From Pseudomonadota bacterium (lineage in GTDB: Bacteria > Pseudomonadota > Alphaproteobacteria > Rhizobiales > Xanthobacteraceae): 13,717 nt of DNA. Positions 1 through 5,412 of this stretch are shown piece after piece. Within the stretch, counting starts at the first letter, position 1; each line of letters starts with the position of its first letter. The position numbers and the translations under genes were made by a program. The stretch lies in the NCBI GenBank assembly GCA_023391175.1, contig JAEWBL010000631.1:1-13717 (forward strand), written 5' to 3'. The notes beneath the pieces are model-generated. The model was not told the origin of the DNA. It did no database searches and saw nothing but the letters and a program-made list of their open reading frames with translations.

Positions 1-594
1 CCCCATGATCTCGTAGGGGTGGGTGCCGATGGAGATGGAGATGGGGCACGGCCGGCCGGCCTCATACGCCCGCTGCGCGAACAGGCGCATGTTGTTGGGC
101 GTGACGATATCGATGCCGGTGAGGTTCTTTTCCTTGACGATGAAGCGGTAGATGCCGGCGTTGAGCCCGAATTCCGGATCGCGCGCGATGACCACGCCGG
201 CGGTGATCATCGGCCCGCCGTCATAGATCGAGCTCATGGGGATGGGCAGCTTGTAGAGATCGACCTCATCCCCCTCCATCACCACTTCCTGCGTGGGCGA
301 GGTGTTGACGATGTTGGGGCTGACGGGGCGGTCGATGGCCGCCCTGAGCTTCATCTCGATTTCGGGATAGGCGGTGCAGCCGAGCGACATGATGGCGCGC
401 TTCTGCGAGCGGATGATGCCGGAGACGACGGGCACGTCGTAGCCGATGACATTGTGGAAGAACAACGCCTTGTCGGACTGGTCCACGAGCGTCGCAATGT
501 GGCGGATGTCGATCGGCTGGTGGAGGTCGATCAACTCACCCTGATCGCGAAGCCGGCCCAGAAACTCGCGAAACGTCTCGGTATCGTGCCGCAT
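1..594 (-). CDS. UbiD-family decarboxylase, N-terminal part (runs off left edge)
   Basis: This is the first 198 codons of a UbiD-like (de)carboxylase; UbiD enzymes use prenylated FMN to add or remove carboxyl groups on aromatic or conjugated acids. I translated it by hand from the ATG at 594-592. Family features seen are GLNAGIYR at residues 143-150 (the N...YR motif that binds metal and the prFMN phosphate, N145 and R150), NNMRLFAQRAYEAG at about 167-180, and PISISIGTHPYE at about 184-195. The start has a GGAG about 8-12 bases upstream. Full-length members run to roughly 450-500 residues, so more than half is missing here. The position where UbiD/Fdc enzymes usually carry the metal-binding His appears to be Asn (residue 168) in a hand alignment, so this may be a divergent subfamily. 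The substrate is unknown. The MarR gene upstream on the same strand is a likely regulator. Confidence 0.88.
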   Translation of the reverse strand, partial: MRHDTETFREFLGRLRDQGELIDLHQPIDIRHIATLVDQSDKALFFHNVIGYDVPVVSGIIRSQKRAIMSLGCTAYPEIEMKLRAAIDRPVSPNIVNTSPTQEVVMEGDEVDLYKLPIPMSSIYDGGPMITAGVVIARDPEFGLNAGIYRFIVKEKNLTGIDIVTPNNMRLFAQRAYEAGRPCPISISIGTHPYEIMG

Positions 595-636
595 CTGTCA
601 CGCTCCACGCGCGCCACGTGCCGTGGCCACGCCCAT

Positions 637-668
637 AAAAAAAGCCCGGCCTGCCGCCAGGCTCCGGA
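637..668 (-). terminator. Intrinsic terminator upstream of the ubiD-like gene
   Basis: Read on the minus strand, a GC-rich stem (CCGG, a 2-base bulge AG, CCTG, loop GCGG, CAGGCCGG) is followed by GC and seven T residues (plus-strand A-run 637-643). It ends only about 43 bases before the ubiD ATG, with no gene between. It therefore terminates either transcripts from the marR side or a leader RNA of ubiD itself. Confidence 0.7.
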
Positions 669-899
669 TCACCTGGACGAGGCCGCACCCGACGCGCAGA
701 GCCCGCCGCGAACGGGTTCGCGCGTGGCAATCGGCTGACGACTGGTGAAATCGGGATGCTTGGCAGCTGTCGCATCGATCATGACATGAAAACCCTCGCA
801 TACGCGCGCCATTACTGACGCACTTCTTGGCCGCTGCTTGTGGCTACCGGCCAGCGATCAGGAATCAATCGGGCGCCGTGGCACGAGGGACCGCGCCGC

Positions 900-923
900 G
901 ATGCTTCGGCATCTGAGGATGCC
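900..923. repeat. Overlapping, mutually exclusive hairpins
   Basis: GATGC-TTCG-GCATC (900-913) is a perfect 5-bp stem with a TTCG tetraloop. GGCATC-TGAG-GATGCC (908-923) is a perfect 6-bp stem that reuses the same central arm, so only one of the two can form at a time. Confidence 0.55.
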
Positions 924-933
924 CGTCATGCCG

Positions 934-959
934 GAGGGACCCGTCTTCAAGCGTCCCTC
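934..959. repeat. Inverted repeat GAGGGAC / GTCCCTC
   Basis: Perfect 7-bp arms (934-940 and 953-959) are separated by 12 bases. There is no T-run on either side, so it is not an intrinsic terminator. It may be part of an extragenic palindromic element or of a structured RNA leader. Confidence 0.5.
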
Positions 960-1047
960 GGGCCGAACGATGTCGGTTTTCACGCGGATGAAACGCGGTC
1001 TCCGCCCGCCATGCGGGGTCGGCCGGAGACCAGCCACCACGACAGAC

Positions 1048-1075
1048 ATAATACATAGCTTGGTATGTAAGTCCA
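1048..1075 (-). promoter_or_regulatory. Sigma70-like promoter for the ubiD-side transcript
   Basis: On the minus strand, TGGACT (plus positions 1070-1075; four of six match TTGACA) is followed after 16 bases by TATTAT (1048-1053; five of six match TATAAT). Transcription would start near 1041 and run toward the ubiD-like gene. The region is AT-rich compared with its surroundings. The spacer is occupied by a palindrome (1052-1069), as expected for a repressor-controlled promoter. The call rests on consensus matching only. Confidence 0.5.
1052..1069. promoter_or_regulatory. Palindromic operator candidate TACATA-N6-TATGTA
   Basis: Perfect 6-bp arms with a 6-bp spacer give an 18-bp dyad, the size bound by MarR-family dimers. 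It fills the -35/-10 spacer of the minus-strand promoter and touches the -10 box, so a bound regulator would block RNA polymerase. The MarR gene ends only 40 bases away, making it the obvious candidate ligand. This is inferred from position and symmetry. Confidence 0.5.
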
Positions 1076-1076
1076 T

Positions 1077-1097
1077 ATATTCGCCATGCGCGAATAT
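1077..1097. promoter_or_regulatory. Perfect inverted repeat ATATTCGC-N5-GCGAATAT
   Basis: Two perfect 8-bp arms (1077-1084 and 1090-1097) are separated by CATGC. It starts 12 bases beyond the marR stop and lies just upstream of the -35 box of the promoter at 1048-1075. It could be a second operator or the 3' end hairpin of the marR mRNA; with no T-run following, an operator is the likelier reading. Confidence 0.5.
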
Positions 1098-1108
1098 TAG
1101 GCAGATGA

Positions 1109-1618
1109 TCAGTCGTCGCGGCGCGCCAGGTCGGCTTCCAGCCGTTCCGTGAGGTCTATCAGCATGTTGCGCAGCGCCGCTTGCGCCGCCGGATCGAGCC
1201 CTTCGAGCGCCACGCTGTTCACCTCGGCGGCATTGCGGACGGCATCGCGGGCAAGGCGCGCACCCGCCTCGGTGAGATGAATGGTGGCGAGCCGCCCGTC
1301 TTCCGCGCTCTGGCGGCGGGTAATCAGCCCATCTCTCTCCATGCGCTTGAGGGTGTTGGCCATGGTGGCCTGCTCGATGCGCACCACCTCGCACAAGTCG
1401 CGCTGACTCATGCCATCCTGCGCGAGCAACTCCACGGCGATGGGATATTGGCCGGGCAGGATTCCATCCGGCCCGTTGCGCACCTTCAGCGATTGCGCAA
1501 GAAGACGAGCCAGAAGGCTGATGAGGTAGCCAAGCGTCATCCGATGCAGCGGGGCGACGTCCAAGCCTTCCGGCGCCTCACTCTCCTGCGCCTGATGCTT
1601 GCCCTTGGCCGCCATCAT
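1109..1618 (-). CDS. MarR-family transcriptional regulator
   Basis: This 169-residue winged-helix regulator is a typical length for the family, whose members act as dimers and usually release DNA on binding a phenolic or other aromatic ligand. Seen in the sequence are an N-terminal dimerisation helix around residues 25-48, a helix-turn-helix at about 70-98 (SQRDLCEVVRIEQATMANTL then KRMERDGLI), and the wing at about 101-117 (RRQSAEDGRLATIHLTEAG), where the common DRR is DGR. I chose the ATG at 1618 with GGGGGT just upstream; the ATG at 1615 is an alternative. The frame stays open further upstream to 1831, but that stretch is low-complexity Gly/Arg/Pro and looks untranslated. It probably controls the ubiD-like gene, whose candidate promoter contains a palindrome just beyond this gene's 3' end. 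The ligand is unknown. Confidence 0.88.
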   Translation of the reverse strand: MMAAKGKHQAQESEAPEGLDVAPLHRMTLGYLISLLARLLAQSLKVRNGPDGILPGQYPIAVELLAQDGMSQRDLCEVVRIEQATMANTLKRMERDGLITRRQSAEDGRLATIHLTEAGARLARDAVRNAAEVNSVALEGLDPAAQAALRNMLIDLTERLEADLARRDD

Positions 1619-1850
1619 TACCCCCGCTCGATTGCCGATCCCGCGGGGCGGACGCCCGGCGCCGCACCGCCTCCCGCAGCCCCTCGGGCCGCGTCCCCTT
1701 TTCGGTTTTAGAGGGAGAGAGGCGAGATTTCCAAGGCCCCGCGCCCCCGTGCCGCCGGCGCCGGCCGCTGGCGCCCTCACTGATCCATTCTTGGGCAGCC
1801 CTCTGTGAGCTGCCCACCCCAAACCGCCCACCTTTGCAACAGGGTAGGCA
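1619..1850. other. GC-rich non-coding gap between marR and gntR
   Basis: This stretch separates two divergent regulators. I see no recognisable gene in it; the open frames give low-complexity Pro/Arg/Gly peptides. It contains a 12-bp perfect palindrome GCCGGCGCCGGC (1754-1765), which may be chance in such GC-rich DNA. Confidence 0.4.
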
Positions 1851-1905
1851 TAATTATCTGATTTAAATAGATAAATTTTTTCATAGCGTGCTATCTATTT
1901 AGCCT
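1851..1905. promoter_or_regulatory. AT-rich divergent promoter/operator region of the catabolic operon
   Basis: A sharp AT-rich island lies in otherwise GC-rich DNA, about 50-100 bases before the gntR start. It holds a perfect 10-bp inverted repeat, TAAATAGATA (1864-1873) and TATCTATTTA (1892-1901). Nested against the right arm is a compact dyad, ATAGC-GT-GCTAT (1883-1894). The compact dyad has the size of a GntR-family operator. I could not pick one convincing -35/-10 pair: TTGCAA (1834-1839) with TATCTG (1855-1860) has only a 15-base spacer. Both flanking regulators are candidate binders. Confidence 0.55.
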
Positions 1906-1956
1906 TCTCTCTCCCGAATACGCGCTGTAGGCTTCTCACCAGTCAGCCGAGAGGTG

Positions 1957-2727
1957 ATGAGCGTGACCGTGGAGCGCGACAGCGACCGGGGATCGGATGC
2001 GGGGCATGTCCTCGAAATTCCGGGCGCGACCCTGAAGGGCCGGCAGGCCTATGACCTGCTCCGGCGCGAGATCGTCTCCTGCCGCATCCTGCCGGGCACC
2101 CGCTTCACCGAGGCGGAGCTGATGGAGCGGCTGGAGATCGGCAAGGCGAGCTGCCGCATCGCCCTCCAGCGGCTCATCCAAGACGGTTTCGTCGCTTCCA
2201 TGCCGCGCCACGGCTACCGCGTCACACCCATCACGGTGAAGGACGTGGAAGAGGTCTTCGCGCTTCGGCTGGTGCTGGAGCCGCTGGCCGCGCGCGGCGC
2301 CGCCGGCCGGGTCAACCGGGCGCATCTGGAGCGGCTCGAAGAGGCCTGCCGGGTGAAGCTGACGACCGATGTGGGCAACCAGATCGACTTCTTCCTGGAG
2401 GCCAACCGCAGCTTCCACATGGCCATCGCCGAGGCCGCCGGAAACCAGCGCCTCGTCCGCACGCTCTCCGGCCTTCTCGACGAGATGACGCGCCTCGTGG
2501 CGCTCGGCTTCGGCGTGCAGGGCGTGCGCCCCAACATCGCCAACGATCATGTGCTGCTCATCGAATATCTCTCCGCCGGCGATGCGGCCGCCGCCGCCGA
2601 AGTGGCGCGTCGCCATGTGGAGACGTTCCGCGAGATGACCATGGAAAAGGTCATTGCCTCGCTGCGCGACTCCGCGGCGGTGGTTCCGGTCTCCCCGCTC
2701 TCCAGCCTCGGCGGGAGGGTGCGGTGA
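1957..2727 (+). CDS. GntR-family regulator, FCD (FadR-like) subfamily
   Basis: This 256-residue regulator has an N-terminal winged helix (about residues 25-92: LKGRQAYDLLRREIV, then FTEAELMERLEIGKASCRIAL with the conserved R67, then HGYRVTPI) and an all-helical FCD ligand domain (about 95-235). The FCD metal-ligand pattern is partly visible: FH at 153-154, H198 and H220; the usual Asp four residues before the first His is Asn150. Such proteins normally repress neighbouring catabolic genes until a small organic acid binds. The start is uncertain. GTG 1954, ATG 1957 and GTG 1963 are in frame; GAGGTGAT (1951-1958) is a near-perfect ribosome-binding sequence ideally spaced for GTG 1963 and overlaps the first two starts. 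The stop overlaps the next gene by four bases (GTGA), so regulator and transporter are co-transcribed. It is likely autoregulated through the palindromes at 1864-1901. Confidence 0.88.
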   Translation: MSVTVERDSDRGSDAGHVLEIPGATLKGRQAYDLLRREIVSCRILPGTRFTEAELMERLEIGKASCRIALQRLIQDGFVASMPRHGYRVTPITVKDVEEVFALRLVLEPLAARGAAGRVNRAHLERLEEACRVKLTTDVGNQIDFFLEANRSFHMAIAEAAGNQRLVRTLSGLLDEMTRLVALGFGVQGVRPNIANDHVLLIEYLSAGDAAAAAEVARRHVETFREMTMEKVIASLRDSAAVVPVSPLSSLGGRVR

Positions 2728-3470
2728 GCGTCGTGCAGCTGGAAAGCGTCGGCAAGAGCTTCATGCGCCGCGACGGCGAGCAGCTCGAAGTGCTGCGCAA
2801 CATCGATCTCGACGTGCCTGAGCGCTCCATCGTCGCCCTCGTCGGCGCCTCGGGATGCGGCAAGAGCACGTTGCTCAACATCGTCGCCGGCCTCATCCCG
2901 CCGGATCAGGGCACGGTCTTCCTGAACGGCCAGAAGTCCAGCGCCTTCCAGGACTGGCGCACCATGACCTACATGTTCCAGGAGGACCGGCTGTTCCCCT
3001 GGCGCACCACCGCGCAGAACGTCGCCCTTGGCCTCGAGGCTACCGGCATGGCGCGCGCGGAACGGCGCGAGCGGGTGATGCAGGTGCTGGAGCTGGTGGG
3101 GCTCGAAAAGTTCGCCGATTCCTTCCCCCACGAGCTGTCCGGCGGCATGCGCTCGCGCGCCGCATTGGGCCGCAGCCTCGTCACAGAGCCGTCGATCCTG
3201 CTCATGGACGAGCCCTTCTCCAAGCTCGATCCCTCCATCCGCACCCAGATGCACGACGAGGTGCTGCGCATCGCCGAACTCCGGCAGATGTCCGTGCTGT
3301 TCGTCACCCACGATGTGGAGGAGGCGGTGGTCCTCGCCAACAAGATCGTGGTGCTGATGCCGCGTCCCGGGCGGGTGAAGGAAACCCGCGAGATCGCCCT
3401 GCCCTACCCCCGCGATCCGCTCTCGCCGGAGGTCGCCGAGGAGGTGCGCCTGCTGCGCCTCGCCCTTTGA
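2724..3470 (+). CDS. ABC transporter ATP-binding protein, NitT/TauT type
   Basis: This 248-residue cytoplasmic ATPase powers import by the permease and binding protein encoded next. Visible motifs are Walker A GASGCGKST (residues 41-49), Q-loop Q86 in MFQEDRLFPW, signature LSGGM (138-142), Walker B ILLMDEP (158-164, catalytic E163), D-loop region FSKLDP and switch His196 in FVTHDVEEA. FQEDRLFPWRT is typical of the nitrate/sulfonate/taurine (SsuB/TauB) group. Two usual residues differ: the signature is followed by RSRAALGRSL rather than RQRVALARAL, and SKLDP replaces SALDA. The start is GTG 2724, overlapping the gntR stop, with GGGAGG five bases upstream. The substrate is not deducible from an ATPase. 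Confidence 0.93.
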   Translation: MSVVQLESVGKSFMRRDGEQLEVLRNIDLDVPERSIVALVGASGCGKSTLLNIVAGLIPPDQGTVFLNGQKSSAFQDWRTMTYMFQEDRLFPWRTTAQNVALGLEATGMARAERRERVMQVLELVGLEKFADSFPHELSGGMRSRAALGRSLVTEPSILLMDEPFSKLDPSIRTQMHDEVLRIAELRQMSVLFVTHDVEEAVVLANKIVVLMPRPGRVKETREIALPYPRDPLSPEVAEEVRLLRLAL

Positions 3471-3520
3471 GCCCCAACGCTTTCCGCCGCGTCCGTCCCC
3501 TTTCGCAGAAGCCGAGCCCG

Positions 3521-4312
3521 ATGAAGCGCTCTCCCCTCCAGATGACCCAGGACCGCCGGCTGCGCCTGATCGGCCTCAGGCTGCTGCTCATCCTCGTCGT
3601 GGTCGGCATCTGGGGCATCGGCTCGCTGGGGGCGCCCGCCTTCATCCTGCCGAGCCCGGCGCGGGTCTTCGGCGTGTGGACGAAGCTGGTGGTGACGCCG
3701 GGCTTCTGGGCCGATTTCGGCATCACCTTCTACCGCATCGCCATGGGCTTCGCCTTCGCAACCGTGGTGGGCGTGGTGCTCGGCCTCCTGCTGGGGGCGA
3801 GCCGCTTGCTGGGTGATTTCTTCCAGCCTCTGCTGGTGGTTATCAACACGGTGTCCTCGTCGATCTGGGCGATCTTCGCGCTCATCTGGTTCGGCCTGTC
3901 CAACTGGTCCACCATCTTCGTGGTGTTCATGACGGCGATGCCGCTCATCCTCACCAATGTCTGGCAGGGCACGAGCACGGTAAACCGCGAATTCATCGAG
4001 CTGGCCCAGACGTTCCGCATGTCGCGGCTGCAGGTTCTTCTGAAGATCTACCTGCCCACCATCCTGCCCCAGTTCTTCGCCGGCGCCCGCCTCGCCTTCG
4101 GCTTCGGCGCCCGCGTCTCCATCGTGGCGGAAGCGCTCGGCGCGTCGAGCGGGATCGGCTACCGACTGCGTCAAGCGGCGGACCTTGTGCAGACGGACCA
4201 GGTGTTCGCGTGGACCGCTACGCTCGTCATCCTGATGATCTTCATCGAGGCCGTGCTGCTGAAGCCACTCGAAAGTCATCTCTTCGCCTGGCGCAAGCCT
4301 CGCCCGGCCTGA
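3521..4312 (+). CDS. ABC transporter permease, NitT/TauT type
   Basis: This 263-residue inner-membrane permease forms the translocation pore. Hydrophobic segments lie at about residues 17-38, 70-93, 102-125, 130-147, 183-205 and 229-249. The cytoplasmic EAA loop that docks on the ATPase is seen at about 158-182 (EFIELAQTFRMSRLQVLLKI, then YLPTILPQ). ILPSPARV near residue 42 is typical of SsuC/TauC-like permeases. I chose the ATG at 3521; its ribosome-binding site is weak, and ATG 3542 (residue 8) is an alternative. The same frame stays open far upstream inside the ATPase gene, but that stretch is a shadow of it. It follows the ATPase by 50 bases. Confidence 0.92.
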   Translation: MKRSPLQMTQDRRLRLIGLRLLLILVVVGIWGIGSLGAPAFILPSPARVFGVWTKLVVTPGFWADFGITFYRIAMGFAFATVVGVVLGLLLGASRLLGDFFQPLLVVINTVSSSIWAIFALIWFGLSNWSTIFVVFMTAMPLILTNVWQGTSTVNREFIELAQTFRMSRLQVLLKIYLPTILPQFFAGARLAFGFGARVSIVAEALGASSGIGYRLRQAADLVQTDQVFAWTATLVILMIFIEAVLLKPLESHLFAWRKPRPA

Positions 4313-4361
4313 AACCCATAAAGCCAAAAAACAGACAACCTTCCATTACGGGGATTTCGAT

Positions 4362-5339
4362 ATGAAGCGTCTTGCATTACTGGCCGCCGCAGTCGCAATC
4401 GGCCTGTCATCTCTTCCTGCGGAGGCCGCCAAGGTCCGGATCGGATATTGGAGCTCCGGCGTCAGCCTTGGCTTCGGCTCGTTCCTCGAAGCCGGCAAGT
4501 TCATGGAGAAACAGGGGCTCGAAGCCGAGTTCGTGAAGTTTCCCGATGTGAATGCCCCCACCAAGGCCATGGCCGCCGGCGCCATCGATTTTGCCATCGG
4601 CGCGAGCGCCGGCAGCGCCTTCTCGGTCGCCACCGATGGCCTGCCCCTGACCATCGTGCTCGCAACCCAGGTGGCCGACCTCGATTTCGTGGTGATGGCG
4701 GATTCCCCCATCACCAAGATGGAGGAGCTGAAGGGCAAGAAAATCGGCATGTCGCCCGCCGGCAGCGCCACGGCGGCCATCAGCGCGGCCATCCTCATCA
4801 AGAATTACGGCATGGCCGCCTCGGACTTCGAGGCCGTGCCGGGCGCTGATCCGCGCCTTGCGCAGTTCCTGGTGCAGAAGAACATCGACGCCGCGGCGCT
4901 GCGCACCGTCACCATCGCCCTCCTGCCGGACGTGAAGCTGCGCAAGCTCGCCTCCTTCCGCGCAGAGTGGACGAAGGTCACCGGCAAGCAGGCCCCGCCC
5001 GTGCTCGGCGTCGGCCTCATGCGCAACGCCTGGATGAAGGAAAATCCCGACGGCCCGGCGAAGGTCATCGCCGGAATGCGCAACGCTTTCGAGGCCGGCA
5101 AGGCCGACAAGGCCGCCGTCGCCAAGGCCCTGATGGCCGCCGGCAACATCCCCGAGGATGACGCCAAGGCCTACGCCGCTTTGTGGGACGGCATCTACAC
5201 CGTCTCCATGGAGCCCGCCGACATCGCCTCGATGAAGGCCGAGTTCGAAGTCTTCAAAAGCGTCGGCGCAGTAAAGGGCGACCTGCCCGACGCGGCCCTG
5301 GACCCCGCCCCCTACGAGGCGTCCAAGGCCATCAAGTAG
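4362..5339 (+). CDS. Periplasmic substrate-binding protein, NitT/TauT (SsuA/TauA-like)
   Basis: This 325-residue protein captures the substrate in the periplasm for the adjacent permease. It has a Sec signal peptide: MKR, a hydrophobic stretch at 4-17, and a cleavage site near PAEA-A (after residue 22 or 23). The mature protein begins KVRIGYW, the usual first strand of this fold. The pattern FPDVNAPTKAMAAGAIDFAIGASAG (about residues 60-85) is the ligand-pocket region in which SsuA/TauA-like proteins have a GxxDxg motif, and LKGKKIGMSPAGSA (about 123-136) is the conserved hinge-side loop. GGGG lies about nine bases before ATG 4362. Family members bind sulfonates, nitrate, thiamine precursors, phthalates and other small organics, so the ligand is open. 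The 73-base gap to the next gene holds no clear terminator. Confidence 0.92.
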   Translation: MKRLALLAAAVAIGLSSLPAEAAKVRIGYWSSGVSLGFGSFLEAGKFMEKQGLEAEFVKFPDVNAPTKAMAAGAIDFAIGASAGSAFSVATDGLPLTIVLATQVADLDFVVMADSPITKMEELKGKKIGMSPAGSATAAISAAILIKNYGMAASDFEAVPGADPRLAQFLVQKNIDAAALRTVTIALLPDVKLRKLASFRAEWTKVTGKQAPPVLGVGLMRNAWMKENPDGPAKVIAGMRNAFEAGKADKAAVAKALMAAGNIPEDDAKAYAALWDGIYTVSMEPADIASMKAEFEVFKSVGAVKGDLPDAALDPAPYEASKAIK

Positions 5340-5412
5340 TCGCCCTGGCGCGCAAGCCGCCGAACGTCCCAGAGAAACGGACCAAAGAAACGTCCAAGCA
5401 GAGAGAAGTGAA

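Larger units (their letters stand above)
595..1041 (-). other. Non-coding marR-ubiD gap: candidate leader RNA or small RNA
   Basis: No convincing gene lies here; the open frames on both strands have no recognisable protein pattern. On the minus strand a sigma70-like promoter (1048-1075) would start a transcript near 1041 that reaches the intrinsic terminator at 637-668. The RNA would be about 400 nt and carry several perfect hairpins: 900-913 with a TTCG loop, 908-923 overlapping the first, and 934-959. Two readings are possible: a long, attenuated 5' leader of the ubiD-like gene, or a free-standing small RNA. Parts of 890-1020 also resemble the palindromic extragenic repeats common in Hyphomicrobiales genomes. 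Which holds cannot be decided from sequence alone. Confidence 0.3.

Noticed and set aside
19..738. Long plus-strand open frame over the left end
   Set aside because: It is antisense to the UbiD-like gene and gives an Asp/His/Gly-rich translation with no family pattern, whereas the minus strand gives a clear UbiD sequence.
838..1152. Small plus-strand frames in the marR-ubiD gap
   Set aside because: They have no recognisable motif or ribosome-binding site and overlap palindromic repeat-like DNA and the end of marR; peptides of this kind are commonly mis-annotated over extragenic repeats.
1619..1831. N-terminal extension of the MarR protein
   Set aside because: The extra 71 residues are low-complexity Gly/Arg/Pro, unlike any MarR N-terminus, and a ribosome-binding-like GGGGG precedes the ATG at 1618.
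1834..1860. TTGCAA / TATCTG as the gntR promoter
   Set aside because: The spacer is only 15 bases and the -10 match is poor, so I did not list it as a promoter.
2855..3520. Possible fusion of the permease with a long N-terminal domain
   Set aside because: The upstream part of the frame is out of phase within the ATPase gene and reads as Arg/Pro/His-rich shadow; the permease proper begins at 3521 with a normal length.
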